Assembly: GCA_015680685.1 (NCBI GenBank)
Contig: MNCI01004678.1
Span: 1,031,443-1,095,442, forward strand
Origin: Gnetum montanum
Lineage: Eukaryota > Streptophyta > Gnetopsida > Gnetales > Gnetaceae
Direction of reading: 5' to 3'
DNA: 64,000 bases
Each line of letters begins with the position of its first letter. Positions within the stretch are counted from its first letter, which is position 1. The translations under genes were made by a program, and so were the position numbers. The notes under the pieces were generated by a model that did no database searches, was not told where the DNA came from, and saw only the letters and a list, made by a program, of their open reading frames with translations. Shown in pieces: positions 46,281 through 57,484 of the stretch.

Positions 46281-47920
46281 GCCTTTGCTTGAGCCCAAGC
46301 AAGCCTGTACAACAAATACCTCAATAGATGGGCAACTACACTCAATTTTTAGATCTCCTCCTTCTAACTCAATCATGGGGTAGATGGCCATCCATGCTAA
46401 TCATATACATGGCCCCTCAGTTTTTCTATTTTTTTTGTTTTACACATTTTTATCTTTGCAAATTATTTATTTTACACCCTTTTGATTTTTGAAATTTTTT
46501 CTATTTTACATCATTTTTTTTTACACCATCGTTAGTACATTTGAATTTTTCTTGAATATTTTACACTTTCTTATATATTTTTCTTTATTCTTGTGTGATT
46601 TTCTAATTTTTGTTAATAAACATGCTTTGTGCCAACAAGACACAGTGGTGTTGTAGTTGTTACTAATGGTGGTTTGTACTTAATATTTTGTTTGCTAATG
46701 TCTAGTTTCTATTTTTGAATTTTTGTATCGATGTTTAAGACATGGTTTCTTTTTTATGGAATAACCAATGAGTCCTTGACATCCACCCATCCACAAACTC
46801 TATTGTTTTCCTTGTTTGAAAGTTTGACATCCCTTTCATTAAATAAACTTTTAATAAATTTGTGACCTTGGTAGTTTCTAGAATTGGAAAGGATTCAAAG
46901 GTTTGCATAGGGTCTAACTTCAAGGGGACTTAATGCTCTTTATATGCTTCTACTAGCTTGGCTACATAAGTGTCTTCATGAACTTCTTAGCATTTCATGT
47001 CAGCCAATAAGAGGAAGTTGAATAAAGTCTTTGCATGGTATGGTTCTTGTAAAAAAAACAAAAAACATACAAAAGAAAACTAAAATAAAAAAAACATGAT
47101 GGGAATTCAAAGCACATCCCTTAGACAAATAAACAAGCTACAAGCATTGGTTATGGGACTGGAAAGACATGTTACCCATGCTTGAAAGTCCCCTCTAACT
47201 AAGGTTCTCTCTCACTTTCTACTTCTCTTTTCTTCTCTTTATGGAGTGATGGTTGTTCTGTGGGAGCACTCTTGTGTCTTGAGGGGGTCTACGATCTTGG
47301 AGTAGTGATGCAAAGTCACTGAAAGTAATTGGTTTTGGTCTAGACTAAGGATGGATCTTCTCAGGTCATTTTAATCACATATCCATAAGGACTTCTTATG
47401 ATCTTAATTCAGAAATCCATTCTACCTTCTCCATCATTTGTCCATGCTTCCATATCTCACCTCATTGCCGATGTCCATGTTCTTGATTTAGTGTCTTTAT
47501 CTGATGTACTCAAATTCTTTGGTAAAATCCTCTAGATTTTGGTCCTTAACTTCCATCAATCATTAATCACATATGGGGTCCACAAACTTCCTAGTTTGAT
47601 GTTATGCAAGGGCAAATAAGGCATGTTCCTACTATGGAGAGGATTCACTTGCATATCTCTTGGTGGGGTTTGTTAAACACCTTATCCTTAGGCATTCCTA
47701 CAATCAAGATCTTTTATCCATCCAACCATGTGCTCCTTTACATATTTTGTTCAACTCACACATTCTACATTAAATATTTGAATTTTAAAGCTTTCAAAGA
47801 TCCTCTTCAATGATTTCATCATATTCTTGGCTTTTTTAAGACTCCATGGATCCCACATTCATTCAAAAATTCCTTATATTTTTCAAGATATTCACATTTT
47901 AAAATTTTATTTATAGACCC
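46281..47920 (+). other. Element C: spacer after pol
   Basis: T-rich non-coding sequence (46430-46620 nearly all T/A). It aligns piecewise with the spacers of B and D, for example CTTTGCATGG.ATGGTTCTT near 47030 (B: 24250) and GAAAGACAT.TTACC near 47160 (B: 24361). The donor site conserved in B and D is lost here (CTCTAGATTTTGG near 47530). No frame is supported. Confidence 0.6.
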
Positions 47921-47924
47921 CATA

Positions 47925-48018
47925 AACAAGGCCCTATTGACATAGCCCATGCATATACGAGGCCCCATATATGTAGCCCCATTAACGTAGTGCAAAAATA
48001 GTATAAATATGCATGATC
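47925..48018 (+). promoter_or_regulatory. Element C: internal U3-like promoter before ORF3
   Basis: An array of AGGCCCTATTGACATAGCC, GAGGCCCCATATATGTAGCC and CCCATTAACGTAG leads into TATAAATAT at 48002-48010. The motif and the layout match the U3 of element C's own LTR family (for example GGCCCCATCGATG followed by CTATAAATA). No R or U5 follows, so it is not a solo LTR. It lies about 440 bp before the ORF3 ATG. The role as a promoter is inferred. Confidence 0.65.
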
Positions 48019-48452
48019 CCCCTTATAAATTTTCACATTTGCTCATAAATTCCAAGGGATTTTTTCAAATTTTCAAATCCTAGAACTTTCTAGAACCCAT
48101 AACTTCCTAACCGTTTGTCCAAATCACTCCATTCTTTGACCCTGTAGCTACCAGAGGTAAGCTCTTAGTCATGGGGGCCACAATTGTAATGTGCCATTTT
48201 TGATAGAAAATTTTTCACCATTTTTCTAACTCTCACAATGTTTTAACTAAGATATCAACATTTAAACCTCAAATTACAAAAGTTAAACCTTTCCAACAAG
48301 CTTCGATGACATTTATAATAAATAATTAATAAAATAATCAATCTGCTATGGTCCAACTTTAGCCAAAGTGTAACTAATTAACAAGATAAGGTATTCAAAA
48401 ATTTGAAGTTACAAATTATATCTACTAATCCATGGATGTGTTGTAACCATAG
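48019..48452 (+). promoter_or_regulatory. Element C: ORF3 leader with donor, second purine tract and acceptor
   Basis: Contains a consensus-like 5' splice site AGAG|GTAAGC (intron start 48157). A copy of the purine tract core AGTCATGGGGG is at 48167-48177. A branch-point-like CTACTAAT (48422-48429) is 24 nt before ATAG (48449-48452), which abuts the ORF3 ATG. The implied leader intron would be about 296 bp. The purine tract may be an internal plus-strand priming site. These are sequence matches only. Confidence 0.55.
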
Positions 48453-51220
48453 ATGGCACTGAAAGGCAAACACACATAGGAAGGAGGATCGTCTCAACTA
48501 AGGAAGAAATGACCAAGAATGCGAAGGGGCCAAGAACAAGCCTAGGAAGAACCAATTGCAACCCATGCCATGAGTCCTCTTAGGGAAGAGGATGAAGTGG
48601 AATCTATTTGTCAGATTCTAGAACCAGTAATAGAAACAAAACATTTCCACTGAGATGAGGCACTAGCTCAGCAAGCAAACCTTAAGGTGACCTTGATGAA
48701 AACTTGCCTGAATCAAATCAAACCAAGGAAAGTCCAAAAAATAGTGCTCTAGGAGTTAAACTTTGGCTCTTTCTTGGAGCAAGCATCTAAAGAAGTACAA
48801 GATCAACTGAAAACCTCTCCCATGTGGCCAATTATCACTTCCAGCAAGGAGTGGTACATTAGAGAGATATTCTTATTGTGTAACAATAGGTAGGCTGGTT
48901 CAATAGTCAAAATCAAGGATATCTCAGTGTTCTACTTGGTGCAAGCCATTGCTAAAGCACTTGGGTTACTGAAAACTAGAATGAATCTTGCTGAGATTCT
49001 AATGCAGGTGAATCCTACCATCAAAAGGAAATGGATTTAATGATGCTATAGTGTCGATCATAAGGAGTACAATGCACTCACACCAGTAGAAAGGATCCAC
49101 TACAAGATAGCAGCCTTTCACCAAAGCCCTAGGATGAGGCCTAGCAAGATCATAGTCTTTTTTGCTTGTGTGTGCACTACTTTGAGTGAGAGATTCCATG
49201 TCAACCTTCCACAACTAATCTATCTAAAGATAGAGAAGTGATTTAAAATACATGAACGTGGAAGGAAGGCACTCCCCTTCCCATACCTCATTAGAAAACT
49301 CTATCGAAGAAAAAAGATAGTCCACTATACAAATGATGTCATCAAATGCACTCCAACCTCTAATTAGGTGGAGATGATGAAGGATAAGATGCCTGCAACA
49401 ATCATTCAAGAAGATAAGCAATAGCGACCACCTCCACCTACCACTCAAAGAATTATGCCAGATGTCACTGTAACATCTCAGTGGTTACACGAGTATCGAG
49501 AATTAAGAGCAAGAGAAAGCATGAGTGGTAAAGAGCCATCTATGTATCAGCTAGTGATGAGTCACCTAAATGAGGTGGCCCAAACAGTTAGCTTGATGAG
49601 AGGAGGTGGATCCATGTTTTCAACCCAACGAACACAATTTTCTACGAGGTTGAATCCTAGCGTTAGAGAGCTAACAACATCTCTCATAGAATAGCAGCCA
49701 ATCCTAAAGATTTTTGGAAATGTCGTGACCTTCTCAATGTGCTTGGAGGAAGGCAAGTTGGCAATAGTACTAGTGATGTAGCACCAAGGATATGATATAG
49801 TAGCAGAGGTGGTTGTTGATAGAATTACCAAAACACTTAATGCACCTACAACATTTGTATTAGATGTCACTACACTTAAGGATGTGCATATGTTCGTAGG
49901 GACCATATGCGGCAAATTGAGCACAACATAGCATGAAGAGTTGTTGGACCAACTAGTGGGGATTGAGCAACCAATATCAAATGTATTTGATCTTTCGAAT
50001 AGTATCACTGCAATTTAGTTAGAGCTGCTAGAGGTAAGGGGAAAAAATATTATTTTGGAAGGGTAACTCAAAATAGCCAAGAAACTAAATGAATGCTTGG
50101 CTGCTAAAGTTTTTGAACTAAGAGCACAAATTGTTGACCTTACATTTCTCAACCTGGCATTAACAAGAGATGAAGCTCTTGAACAACTTCACACCAAACC
50201 AAAAAAGGTTGAGGGTGCGATGGAGATAGTGATGTTCTATTTATCCTTGGAAAATGCTACCCAGCACAAAATTCAAAAGGCCTTGGATCTGATCCATCAA
50301 GAGAATGTTCAACTGACTACAGAGAACCATCACTTGCAAAAAGTTGATGAGCACAAACAACAGTTAACCGATTTCATCCATCAATAGCAGGAGCAACTAG
50401 CTAAAGCAAACACAAAGCTAAGGAGATTGGTAGTTGAAAATAGAAACCTCTTCATGGAGGAGGTCCATGCACTTCCCCAAAAGATTTTAATAGAGGTAGT
50501 TGCCTAGAAATTAGAGGCTTTCAAATTTGAGAGAGTCAAGGATTACTACAAATACCAAGTGGGTCTACAAAAAGAAGTTAATGAAAAGCACATCTAGTTG
50601 GTGAAGGAAAAAGTAAATGAGACCCTCCAGCAAGGAAGAGAAGTTTGACACCCTATAGTTGATGGGATAGATACCTACAATAAGGTAGAGATCCACATGA
50701 AGGATTTGTAGATTGACCAGATGATAGAATACACAAAGCTTACCAATCTCCAATGTGCAAATCTGGCTATGTTGATTGCTAGATGATTGTGGTCAAAACT
50801 AGAGAAGCAAATGGCCAGCTCGTACTTGTTGTACAAGGCCAAGTTTCAACACCACAAGGACACCAAGAAGAACCTTGTAGTGGTAAATGTTGAACTCAAG
50901 GTTCTCAAGGGCAAATATACTGATCAAAGATCTACTACCAAGAACCTAGCCAAAAGAATGAATGACTACCAAGAGCTGCCTAGTTTTTCAATGTTAAGGA
51001 GCTATTCTCAGTAATGTCCTATTTGTGGGATATCTCCATTCCAGTCGACATTGGCAATGTCGCGTGGATTGTGAATGATCCCTAGAGCAAGGAGGAGAAG
51101 ATGAAGACATTATTAGATGTCTTTCACCTTCCACTAGAGATTGCAATCACAGCAGGACAACCACAGCTACCTCAACCACCACATGTTCTCAAAGCTAGCA
51201 AAGATCTTTTAGAACCTTAA
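48453..51220 (+). pseudogene. Element C: ORF3, plant-transposon-protein-like domain plus coiled coil
   Basis: A third gene between pol and the 3' LTR, about 920 codons with scattered stops. The N-terminal third has ELNFGSFLEQASKEVQDQLK, SPMWPIITSSKEWYIREIF, LTPVERIHYKIAAFHQ, VNLPQLIYLKIEK and ALPFPYLIRKL. It aligns with element E and resembles the plant 'putative plant transposon protein' (Transposase_32-like) domain, especially the 'FP.LI..LC' end. The middle (49440-49690) is open. The C-terminal half (49980-51000) is heptad-rich: ELLEVRGKNIILEG, KVFELRAQIVDL, ENVQLTTENHHLQK, DQMIEYTKLTNLQCANLAML, NLVVVNVELKVLKG, KRMNDYQEL. The position matches the env-like gene of Athila, but I see no signal peptide or membrane segment. 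Function unknown. Confidence 0.8.
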
Positions 51221-51469
51221 AAGCCTTCACTACTTGGGACTATTTGATCTTCTCAACCACCTTCATACCCTCAAAGGATGTGTTATCTAGTTTTGAGTAT
51301 TCATGTCACAGTGTTCAATTTTGTGTCATGAACACCACAATTTTTGTAATATGTTGATTTGTACACTTGGGCACTTAGTTTTGTTATGTTAGTTTGTTAT
51401 GTCAAGAGTCAATCAATAATTCCATACCTTCCCAATTTTGTAAATGAACTCAACGATAAGTTTTCATTC

Positions 51470-51482
51470 ATTTGTGAGGGTA
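51470..51482 (+). promoter_or_regulatory. Element C polypurine tract
   Basis: TTTGTGAGGGTA-type tract directly before the 3' LTR; one G is replaced by A compared with the relatives. Confidence 0.75.
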
Positions 51483-52391
51483 TGATGAGCATCAAAGTGT
51501 TACATCAATGGGCCCCTGTTAACATGGCCTCATTGACAAGCCCTTATCGATGTGGCCCCATCTACATGATGTTGTCCCATCGATAGGGCCATAGTGACGT
51601 AGTGTTTGTTACATCTATGGGGCCCTGTCAATGTAGCTCCACAATAAAGTCTATAAATATATGCTCACTAGCTGTGTTTATGGGGAGTCAAGTCATAGCT
51701 GTAGCAAAGCTCTTGTAGTTTTGTCATTTGAAAGTTAAAATATTTCTTTGAGTGCCCATAGCAAGAGTCAGAAAGGATACAGATCTTTATTTGAGCATTG
51801 TTGTACCTGAACACAATAGTGTGAATAGCAATAAAGACAAGCCTTTTGATCAAACCTTGTAGCACTTAAAATATATTAATAATTTATTTTTGCATTTACT
51901 TTTTTCATTAATTATGCAATTAATTAAGCTAAATAGATTAAATACATAAGTATGATCACTTCAAGCATAAACACGTATTCACTTGGTAATCCCAACAATG
52001 TTATTGCTTGGTTCACCCAATAGCATAGCGCTTGGTAATTCCAATAGCGGATACGTGGGTTCAAGATGTGTACAGAAAGTGGGACTAGATGCTTATGTTA
52101 GGACTAGTTGAAGATTAGTTAATTAGTTAAACTAAATTACTTCATTTCTCTATTTTAAAGCACCAAAAACATAAAACATAAAATAATAAAAAGCATATGC
52201 CTCGATTACACTTAACCATATCTTTGTACATCACTAGTGTAATTTCGAAGACAATGAATGACTATGAGGGCAAAGTTCACTTCCTAGAGATTAATGTACC
52301 TAAAGACATAGAGTCCATGGAATTCGATTGGATCTCGTATAAGCATTTTTTGATTTGTATGGTTGAATGTAGGGGCACTCACTGCTCATCA
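51483..52391 (+). repeat. Element C 3' LTR (909 bp)
   Basis: TGATGAG...CTCATCA. The long U3 array has units such as CATCAATGGGCCCC, TTATCGATGTGGCCCCATC and CCCATCGATAGGGCC, then CTATAAATATATG. Hairpin arms are ATCTTTATT and AATAAAGA. U5 has three GGTAAT(C/T)CCA-type blocks. Confidence 0.92.
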
Positions 52392-52396
52392 CTTAG

Positions 52397-53033
52397 CAAT
52401 AGTCTCACTACTAACATCCTCAACAATTGAGGTAAACATATCATCAAAAGGATAGGTCTTAACTATGTCTCACTACACACCACTAGACTCGACTGCTTAG
52501 TGCCATGGTCTTGACTAAATCCATAACCCCACAGAAACTTACAAATCAAAATCCAAAGTAGAAAATCCATCCAACAACAGTTGTTCCTATGGGATGGGTT
52601 TCATTAAAGAACACAATACTATTGCATGCAAATGGAGGCATCTAAAAGATTCACAGCCTCCACTACCAACTAAACAAAATTAGTCACACAAATATTATTA
52701 TTTTATTCTAAAAATTTAAAAGGTATCCAAAATGGCAAAAATTCCATAAACGCTTAAATTCTACAAAATTCTTGCAAATTCATGCTTATTTCATAACCAA
52801 ATCCCAAATATTCATAAACTATCCATGCACAAGTTGGGCATAATTTACACAATTCCATAAAATCACCAAAAGAAAGAAAAATATCTTAATATAATTAAAA
52901 TACCAAAAACAAACCCAAAATAATGAAAATCCAGCAGAATCTTGGCATAATAATCAAAATTGTAGAAGAATAACAGAAGATCAAAAAACACAAAGAAGGA
53001 ATAGAAATTCCATAATAATATAGGGCAATGATG
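52397..53033. other. Gene-free interval between elements C and D
   Basis: AT-rich spacer of older sequence. No gene, repeat or RNA recognised. Confidence 0.6.
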
Positions 53034-53038
53034 AATCA

Positions 53039-53855
53039 TAGTTTGCCAAGCCCCGATATCTCAGCCTAGATACGATATCGTATACATGATATTGTGATTC
53101 GTGTGTTGGCCTATAAATATAGCACTTAGGTACACGGGAAGTGGTCTTTTTGCTAGTAAGTCTTTAGGTCGAGTCTTTTTGTCAGTTTTAGTTAGCTTTT
53201 AGTTCTTTTCCAAGTGCATGCATGCTTGTAATTGTACAGAGCCTTTGTTTGAGTGTGTAATACTTGGACACGCATACAATTGGCAATAAAGATTAAGATT
53301 ACTCCATCATTGTAGCATTCACTTAGTTTTTAATTGTTTAATTGTTAATTATTATTTATTATTTTCTTAGTTAATATTTCTTTTATCATCATTTACTATG
53401 CCTATTGTTAACGCGGCATGAGTACATCCTAATCACAAACATTTAAGTGTAACTACATGACAACCCAATAGCGTATCAAGTAGTGCTTTGAGTGATGTGT
53501 GCTTGGTAATCCCAGAAGTAGTACACGAAGTTCAAGATGCATATGGATGATTAAGGATGGATGCTCATCGCACTTAGGCTAGCTTAGATTTTATTTCCTA
53601 TTACTTATTAGTTTAATCAAGTTATTTCTCATTGTTTCTAGGAGCAACATAGTATTAGAAACCACATCATACACCTCACTCTGGACTAAACCATTCGTGA
53701 CAAAGCAAATCCTAGTCCAGTTGGGAAGACAACGAACTACAATCAACATATAACTATCTAGGTGCCACATATAGTTCATCTGTGAAGTTTGACCAGATCG
53801 TGCGTACACACTCATATTCGTATGGTTGAGAGTAGGGGTACCTTGCCACTCATCA
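53039..53855 (+). repeat. Element D 5' LTR (817 bp)
   Basis: GATATCG family: CCCCGATATCTCAG, ATACGATATCGTATAC and ATGATATTG, then CTATAAATATAG at 53111. R and U5 are of the common type. Confidence 0.92.
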
Positions 53856-53856
53856 T

Positions 53857-53874
53857 TGGCACCATTGCTAGTGA
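53857..53874 (+). promoter_or_regulatory. Element D primer-binding site (tRNA-Asp type)
   Basis: TGGCACCATTGCTAGTGA matches the tRNA-Asp complement at 13 of 18 positions. Confidence 0.83.
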
Positions 53875-53989
53875 TGGTGCTAGTTTTCTAGATTAATTAT
53901 ATCATACAAGATCATTGTAACAAGGTATTAATGATATATCTTTTAGACAAAGAAATTAAATTCAATTAAGTCACATACAATTCACAACA

Positions 53990-55560
53990 ATGTCTCTCTC
54001 ACAAGATAGTGATAACACAACATCTAGCGAGGCAATTCATTGGAGAACCAACGAAGAAGTTTGGAATACTTATGTAGGAGTTTGGCAATTCATTCTAAGA
54101 AGTTTGGCGATACAAATTCTAGGCTGAGATATCGCTATATGAACTACGAACCCATCAATTCCAAGAGCTTATTAAGTGGGTAGCAAAAGAAGAAGTAGAA
54201 ATAGCCAAATAGGGGAATGTTGAAAAATCTCAACAAGACCAAACTCTTAAAGTAATAAAGGTCCATAATCATAAAGAGGAGAAATCAACTCACCTTGAGG
54301 AGGTGAAACCATTTCTACCTTTGCCAATACTAAAATCACTAGATGAAATCAAGGCAAAGATCAACAAGATGATGGAGTGGGTACATGAAAAATGTAGAGA
54401 ATATGCAAACATTATTAAAGGGAGACCCACGTAAGATAACTTTGATGACCAAAATAGACAGAGTATACCAAATCTAGAAATAGGGGAACACCATTCAACA
54501 ATTGGAAAGAAGGGCTGAAGAAAATGATGATAGGGGCTCAACTGTAAAACATAAGTATCAATGCAATGTTTGCCTGTATGATCATCCAAAAGGCCAATGC
54601 CCAATCTTGTCATATCTACATGAGCATTGGGAAAGAATGTTACATCCAGATTTCATACAGAAGTACATGGTTGGGTGCATCCCTATCCCATAACTTTATC
54701 GACAATTCCACAAGTCATCGTACTATCTATGCGCAAATTCTTACCAGCCTCAGTACTATGCTCAACCGCAATGGCAAAACCTCCAATCGTGGGGAAGGCC
54801 ATCGCCAAACTTGCCACACCCTTCATACCATCCGAAACTAAGCACTTATTATGTTCAACACCTTGTTTCTCCAACTAGATCAACATCCTCTATTTCACGT
54901 CATCATTATCATTCTGTTGAGTATCATCAACCCATGTCCTCTCCTATGGGATCACCACCTCATGTTCCTTACACTTCTCCTTACCCTTAATATTCTTATT
55001 CTTCACCTCCTTCTACATCGCCACCAATTGTACCAAAAGGTTTTGCACCATAGCACCAACCCACAAACATTACTTGTCTTGCCACTGTCAGTAGCAATGG
55101 GAAACCTCCACAACGTCAAAAGCATCCTTTCTTTAGGCATAACCGTAGAAAGGGACAGCACAGTTCCAAAACCACTGCATCCTCCAACTTAGCATAAGCC
55201 TAGCACTATGATGCACCTTTCTCTTTGAACTCAATGCCTTCTGTTACCTTATCTAGGCCACCAATCAACACTCCAACAACCATGCAGCCTAATGAATATA
55301 ATAATATGGGGATACATATCGATCCTTGCATACCATCTTATGGTCACAGGTGCCATAGTGGGTCAGCTACTTATCACGTGACTACATCTTATAATCTGAC
55401 CCACTATGCCTACTTTAATCAAGTGTGTGAAGCCTAATTTGGGTACATTCCTGCTATCATACCAATAGACACCCAATGGTTTGGATATGATTGAGCCCCA
55501 ATATTTTCAACATGCATGAATCCAAACTTTCCATTTATTAATTCTCACCATAATCAAAGG
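53990..55560 (+). pseudogene. Element D: gag, internally shortened
   Basis: The ATG at 53990 opens MSLSQDSDNTTSSEAIHW. The shared N-terminal block and most of the gag domain seen in B and C are missing: by about 54170 the reading is already in the Lys/Glu-rich segment that follows the gag domain (KWVAKEEVEIAK, HLEEVKPFLPLPILKSLDEI, KINKMMEWVHEK). A zinc knuckle at about 54561-54600 is the only complete one in the window: CNVCLYDHPKGQC, spacing CX2CX3HX4C. The tail is long and rich in Tyr, Pro, Ser and His (QPQYYAQPQWQNLQSWGRPS, STSSISRHHYHSVEYHQPMS). Frameshifts fall near 54510 and 54690. The reading ends at the G/C tract at 55570. Confidence 0.8.
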
Positions 55561-55569
55561 TTCAGTCAT

Positions 55570-55601
55570 GGGGGGGGGGGCCCCCCCCCCCCCCCCCCCC
55601 C
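55570..55601. repeat. G11C21 homopolymer pair
   Basis: Eleven G directly followed by twenty-one C. It begins inside CAGTCATGGGGG, the same words as the LTR purine tract, and lies at the point where pol should be. It can fold on itself as a G:C hairpin. It may be an assembly or polymerase-slippage artefact. Confidence 0.85.
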
Positions 55602-57045
55602 ATTCTAACAAGCAAAATTAGTAAATGTTTTTCTTTTTCTTTGGTTTTACAAATTTTTTGTTTTCTAATTTTTCATATTTCAATTTCTTGTTTTATCTTT
55701 TTGAGGGTGATCTCATCTATGAATAAAATACTCATGTGACCTATCAGTTGGGGTGTTGTTCTATGCTATCAAGTCACAAGGGACTAATTATTTGAACAGT
55801 GAGCCCATAACATCCACCCATCCATTCTATTAATAAGAGGTTCTACTTAGGATACGATGATATTCTTGTTCTCATTAAAACTTAAAGTAACTTTGTACTC
55901 ATTATGCCCAGAGCAAAGAGTGATGAACTAAGAGGGAATGGAAAGGGTGTGACATCAAGGGGACTTATGATTCGCTTTGGTGACATCTGTAGTTGCTATC
56001 ATGCAGCTTGGTTGTACTAAGATCTTTGTAGATCTAACGAAAAATGGGAGTAAGAGTTGTGATAAAGGCACTCAATAAAGGAACTCAATGCTATTCTGGG
56101 GGGGGTCCCACTAGAAAGACATGCACCCATGCCTGAAGGTTGGTGGCTTCTCTAGATCACTTTTGGGAAAGACAAAGTGCAAGAAGTAATAGGAAGAAGA
56201 AAAAATGAAGAGAGAAAGAAAAGCAAGAAAAAAATAAGAAATGAAGTACAAAAGAAAAGACCAAGAAAAAAATGTGCTGCAGACAAATTTGAATCACTCC
56301 TCCCTTGCACAAAACACCAAGTGATCACACGCCTTGCTGTCATGATACTCTTATGGTTGTTTATCATTACGATGAAACAATGTGATGTCACTGATCAGAG
56401 GTATGAACTTGGCTTTGATTTTGGAGTGAAAGGCTAATGGTACTTTAATCACACACAACGCTTAGGATTTATTGTGCCTAGGGTAAGTTATCTCACATCT
56501 CAATCTCTAGAATCCCCTCTGTAATTCATCTCATCTCACTATCCAAGTACTTATAACTTGTGTCTTGTGTGGCATAGAATTCATACCTCATCACGGTGGT
56601 ATTTAACATGTGTGTTTTGTTGCACTAGTGCAGATTACATTTAACCCTTCTAGTGCCTATAGATATTTTAAGATGCGGTTACGCAAGGGCATTATAGTTT
56701 GGAACCTTCTTTGGGGAGGATCCACTTGTGTGACTTTTGTAATTTGTACTTGTTACACACCACCACATCATTTTATACCCTCCAAGTACTCCATTGTCAA
56801 ATCTATTCTTTCCCTTGTCATCATTTTATCGAACATTCCTCAGAACCATTACATGTCCTTTTATGTGTCACCTAAATAGATCAGGTCTGACATTAAACTT
56901 TTAGGGAAACTTTCTTGAAAAATCTCTAACGCTGGAATCACACTAAGCAATGAATTAAGCATTTATTAAAGGCAATGAGTAAGGTATAAGATAACTGAAT
57001 TTCTTTAAACAACCTTACTAACAATTAGTCCTTGTGTGATTACAG
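55602..57045 (+). other. Element D: spacer before ORF3, with splice-like signals
   Basis: Aligns with 62448-64000 on the other strand (element E), except that about 600 bp around E's internal promoter is missing here (near 56850). Signals: donor-like GG|GTAAGT with intron start at 56483; branch-point consensus TTACTAAC at 57015-57022; TTACAG at 57040-57045, directly before the ORF3 ATG. The frames at 56152-56437 are low-complexity Lys/Arg or Phe/Leu readings of an A-rich stretch. Confidence 0.6.
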
Positions 57046-57484
57046 ATGGCCCCTAAAAGAGGACAGCAAGGAGGACCTTCTCAAGGTGCAACTAAACACC
57101 CAAGAGGATGGGGAGGCCAAGGACCTCATGCAGAACATGTAGAGTAGGAGGCACAATCATTCAGCATCCATTAGGAAACTCCTGTCACTGCATAATCTAG
57201 CCAAGAAAAAGATGGAGAGGTTAGGGCCAAAGCCTATGAGGAGAAATGACAGTTGTTTGTGGCTTAGTACGTCAAGGCCAATCAGATGTTTCCACAACTG
57301 CCTTGTTCATAGGATGTGTCGATTCCATCATAACATTGGAACATCAACATGGATGGCTTATGATCCTTAGATAGAAGAGGAGAAACTTGAAGTGCTTCTT
57401 CAAAGGTATCAATTTTAGAAGCCTAGAGCGCAAGATAAAGGAAAGGCACCCATGGAGAAGCCACCACTACCAGGAACCACATGA
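57046..57484 (+). pseudogene. Element D: ORF3 with a 2.4-kb internal deletion
   Basis: ATG at 57046 opens MAPKRGQQGGPSQGATKHPR, a basic Gly-rich N-terminus shared at DNA level with element E. After about 65 codons the reading jumps to the C-terminal end (RAKAYEEK, QLFVA, YVKANQMFPQLPCS), matching E's KAYKEERQLFAA and FLQLPCPWK. It stops at TGA 57482-57484. The N-terminal domain and nearly all the coiled coil are gone, so no functional product is expected. Confidence 0.78.

Larger units (their letters stand above)
36024..52391 (+). mobile_element. Element C: long Athila-type retrotransposon with a third ORF
   Basis: LTR-to-LTR element whose ends are TGATGAG and CTCATCA. The target duplication is CTTGG at 36019-36023 and CTTAG at 52392-52396 (4 of 5). 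Without nested N1 (36831-40160) and one copy of N1's 5-bp duplication it is about 13.0 kb. Order: 5' LTR (end and primer site deleted), gag, protease, RT-RNase H, integrase, a 2-kb spacer with an internal U3-like promoter, ORF3, purine tract, 3' LTR. It is inactive. Confidence 0.92.

Noticed and set aside
47925-48018. A solo LTR or LTR fragment inserted in element C's spacer
   Set aside because: No R, U5, LTR ends or target duplication, and the sequence after the TATA box is shared with element E at the same place, so it is part of the element.
56152-56437. Two overlapping frames, one Lys/Arg-rich and one Phe/Leu-rich
   Set aside because: Both come from an A-rich low-complexity stretch in element D's spacer.
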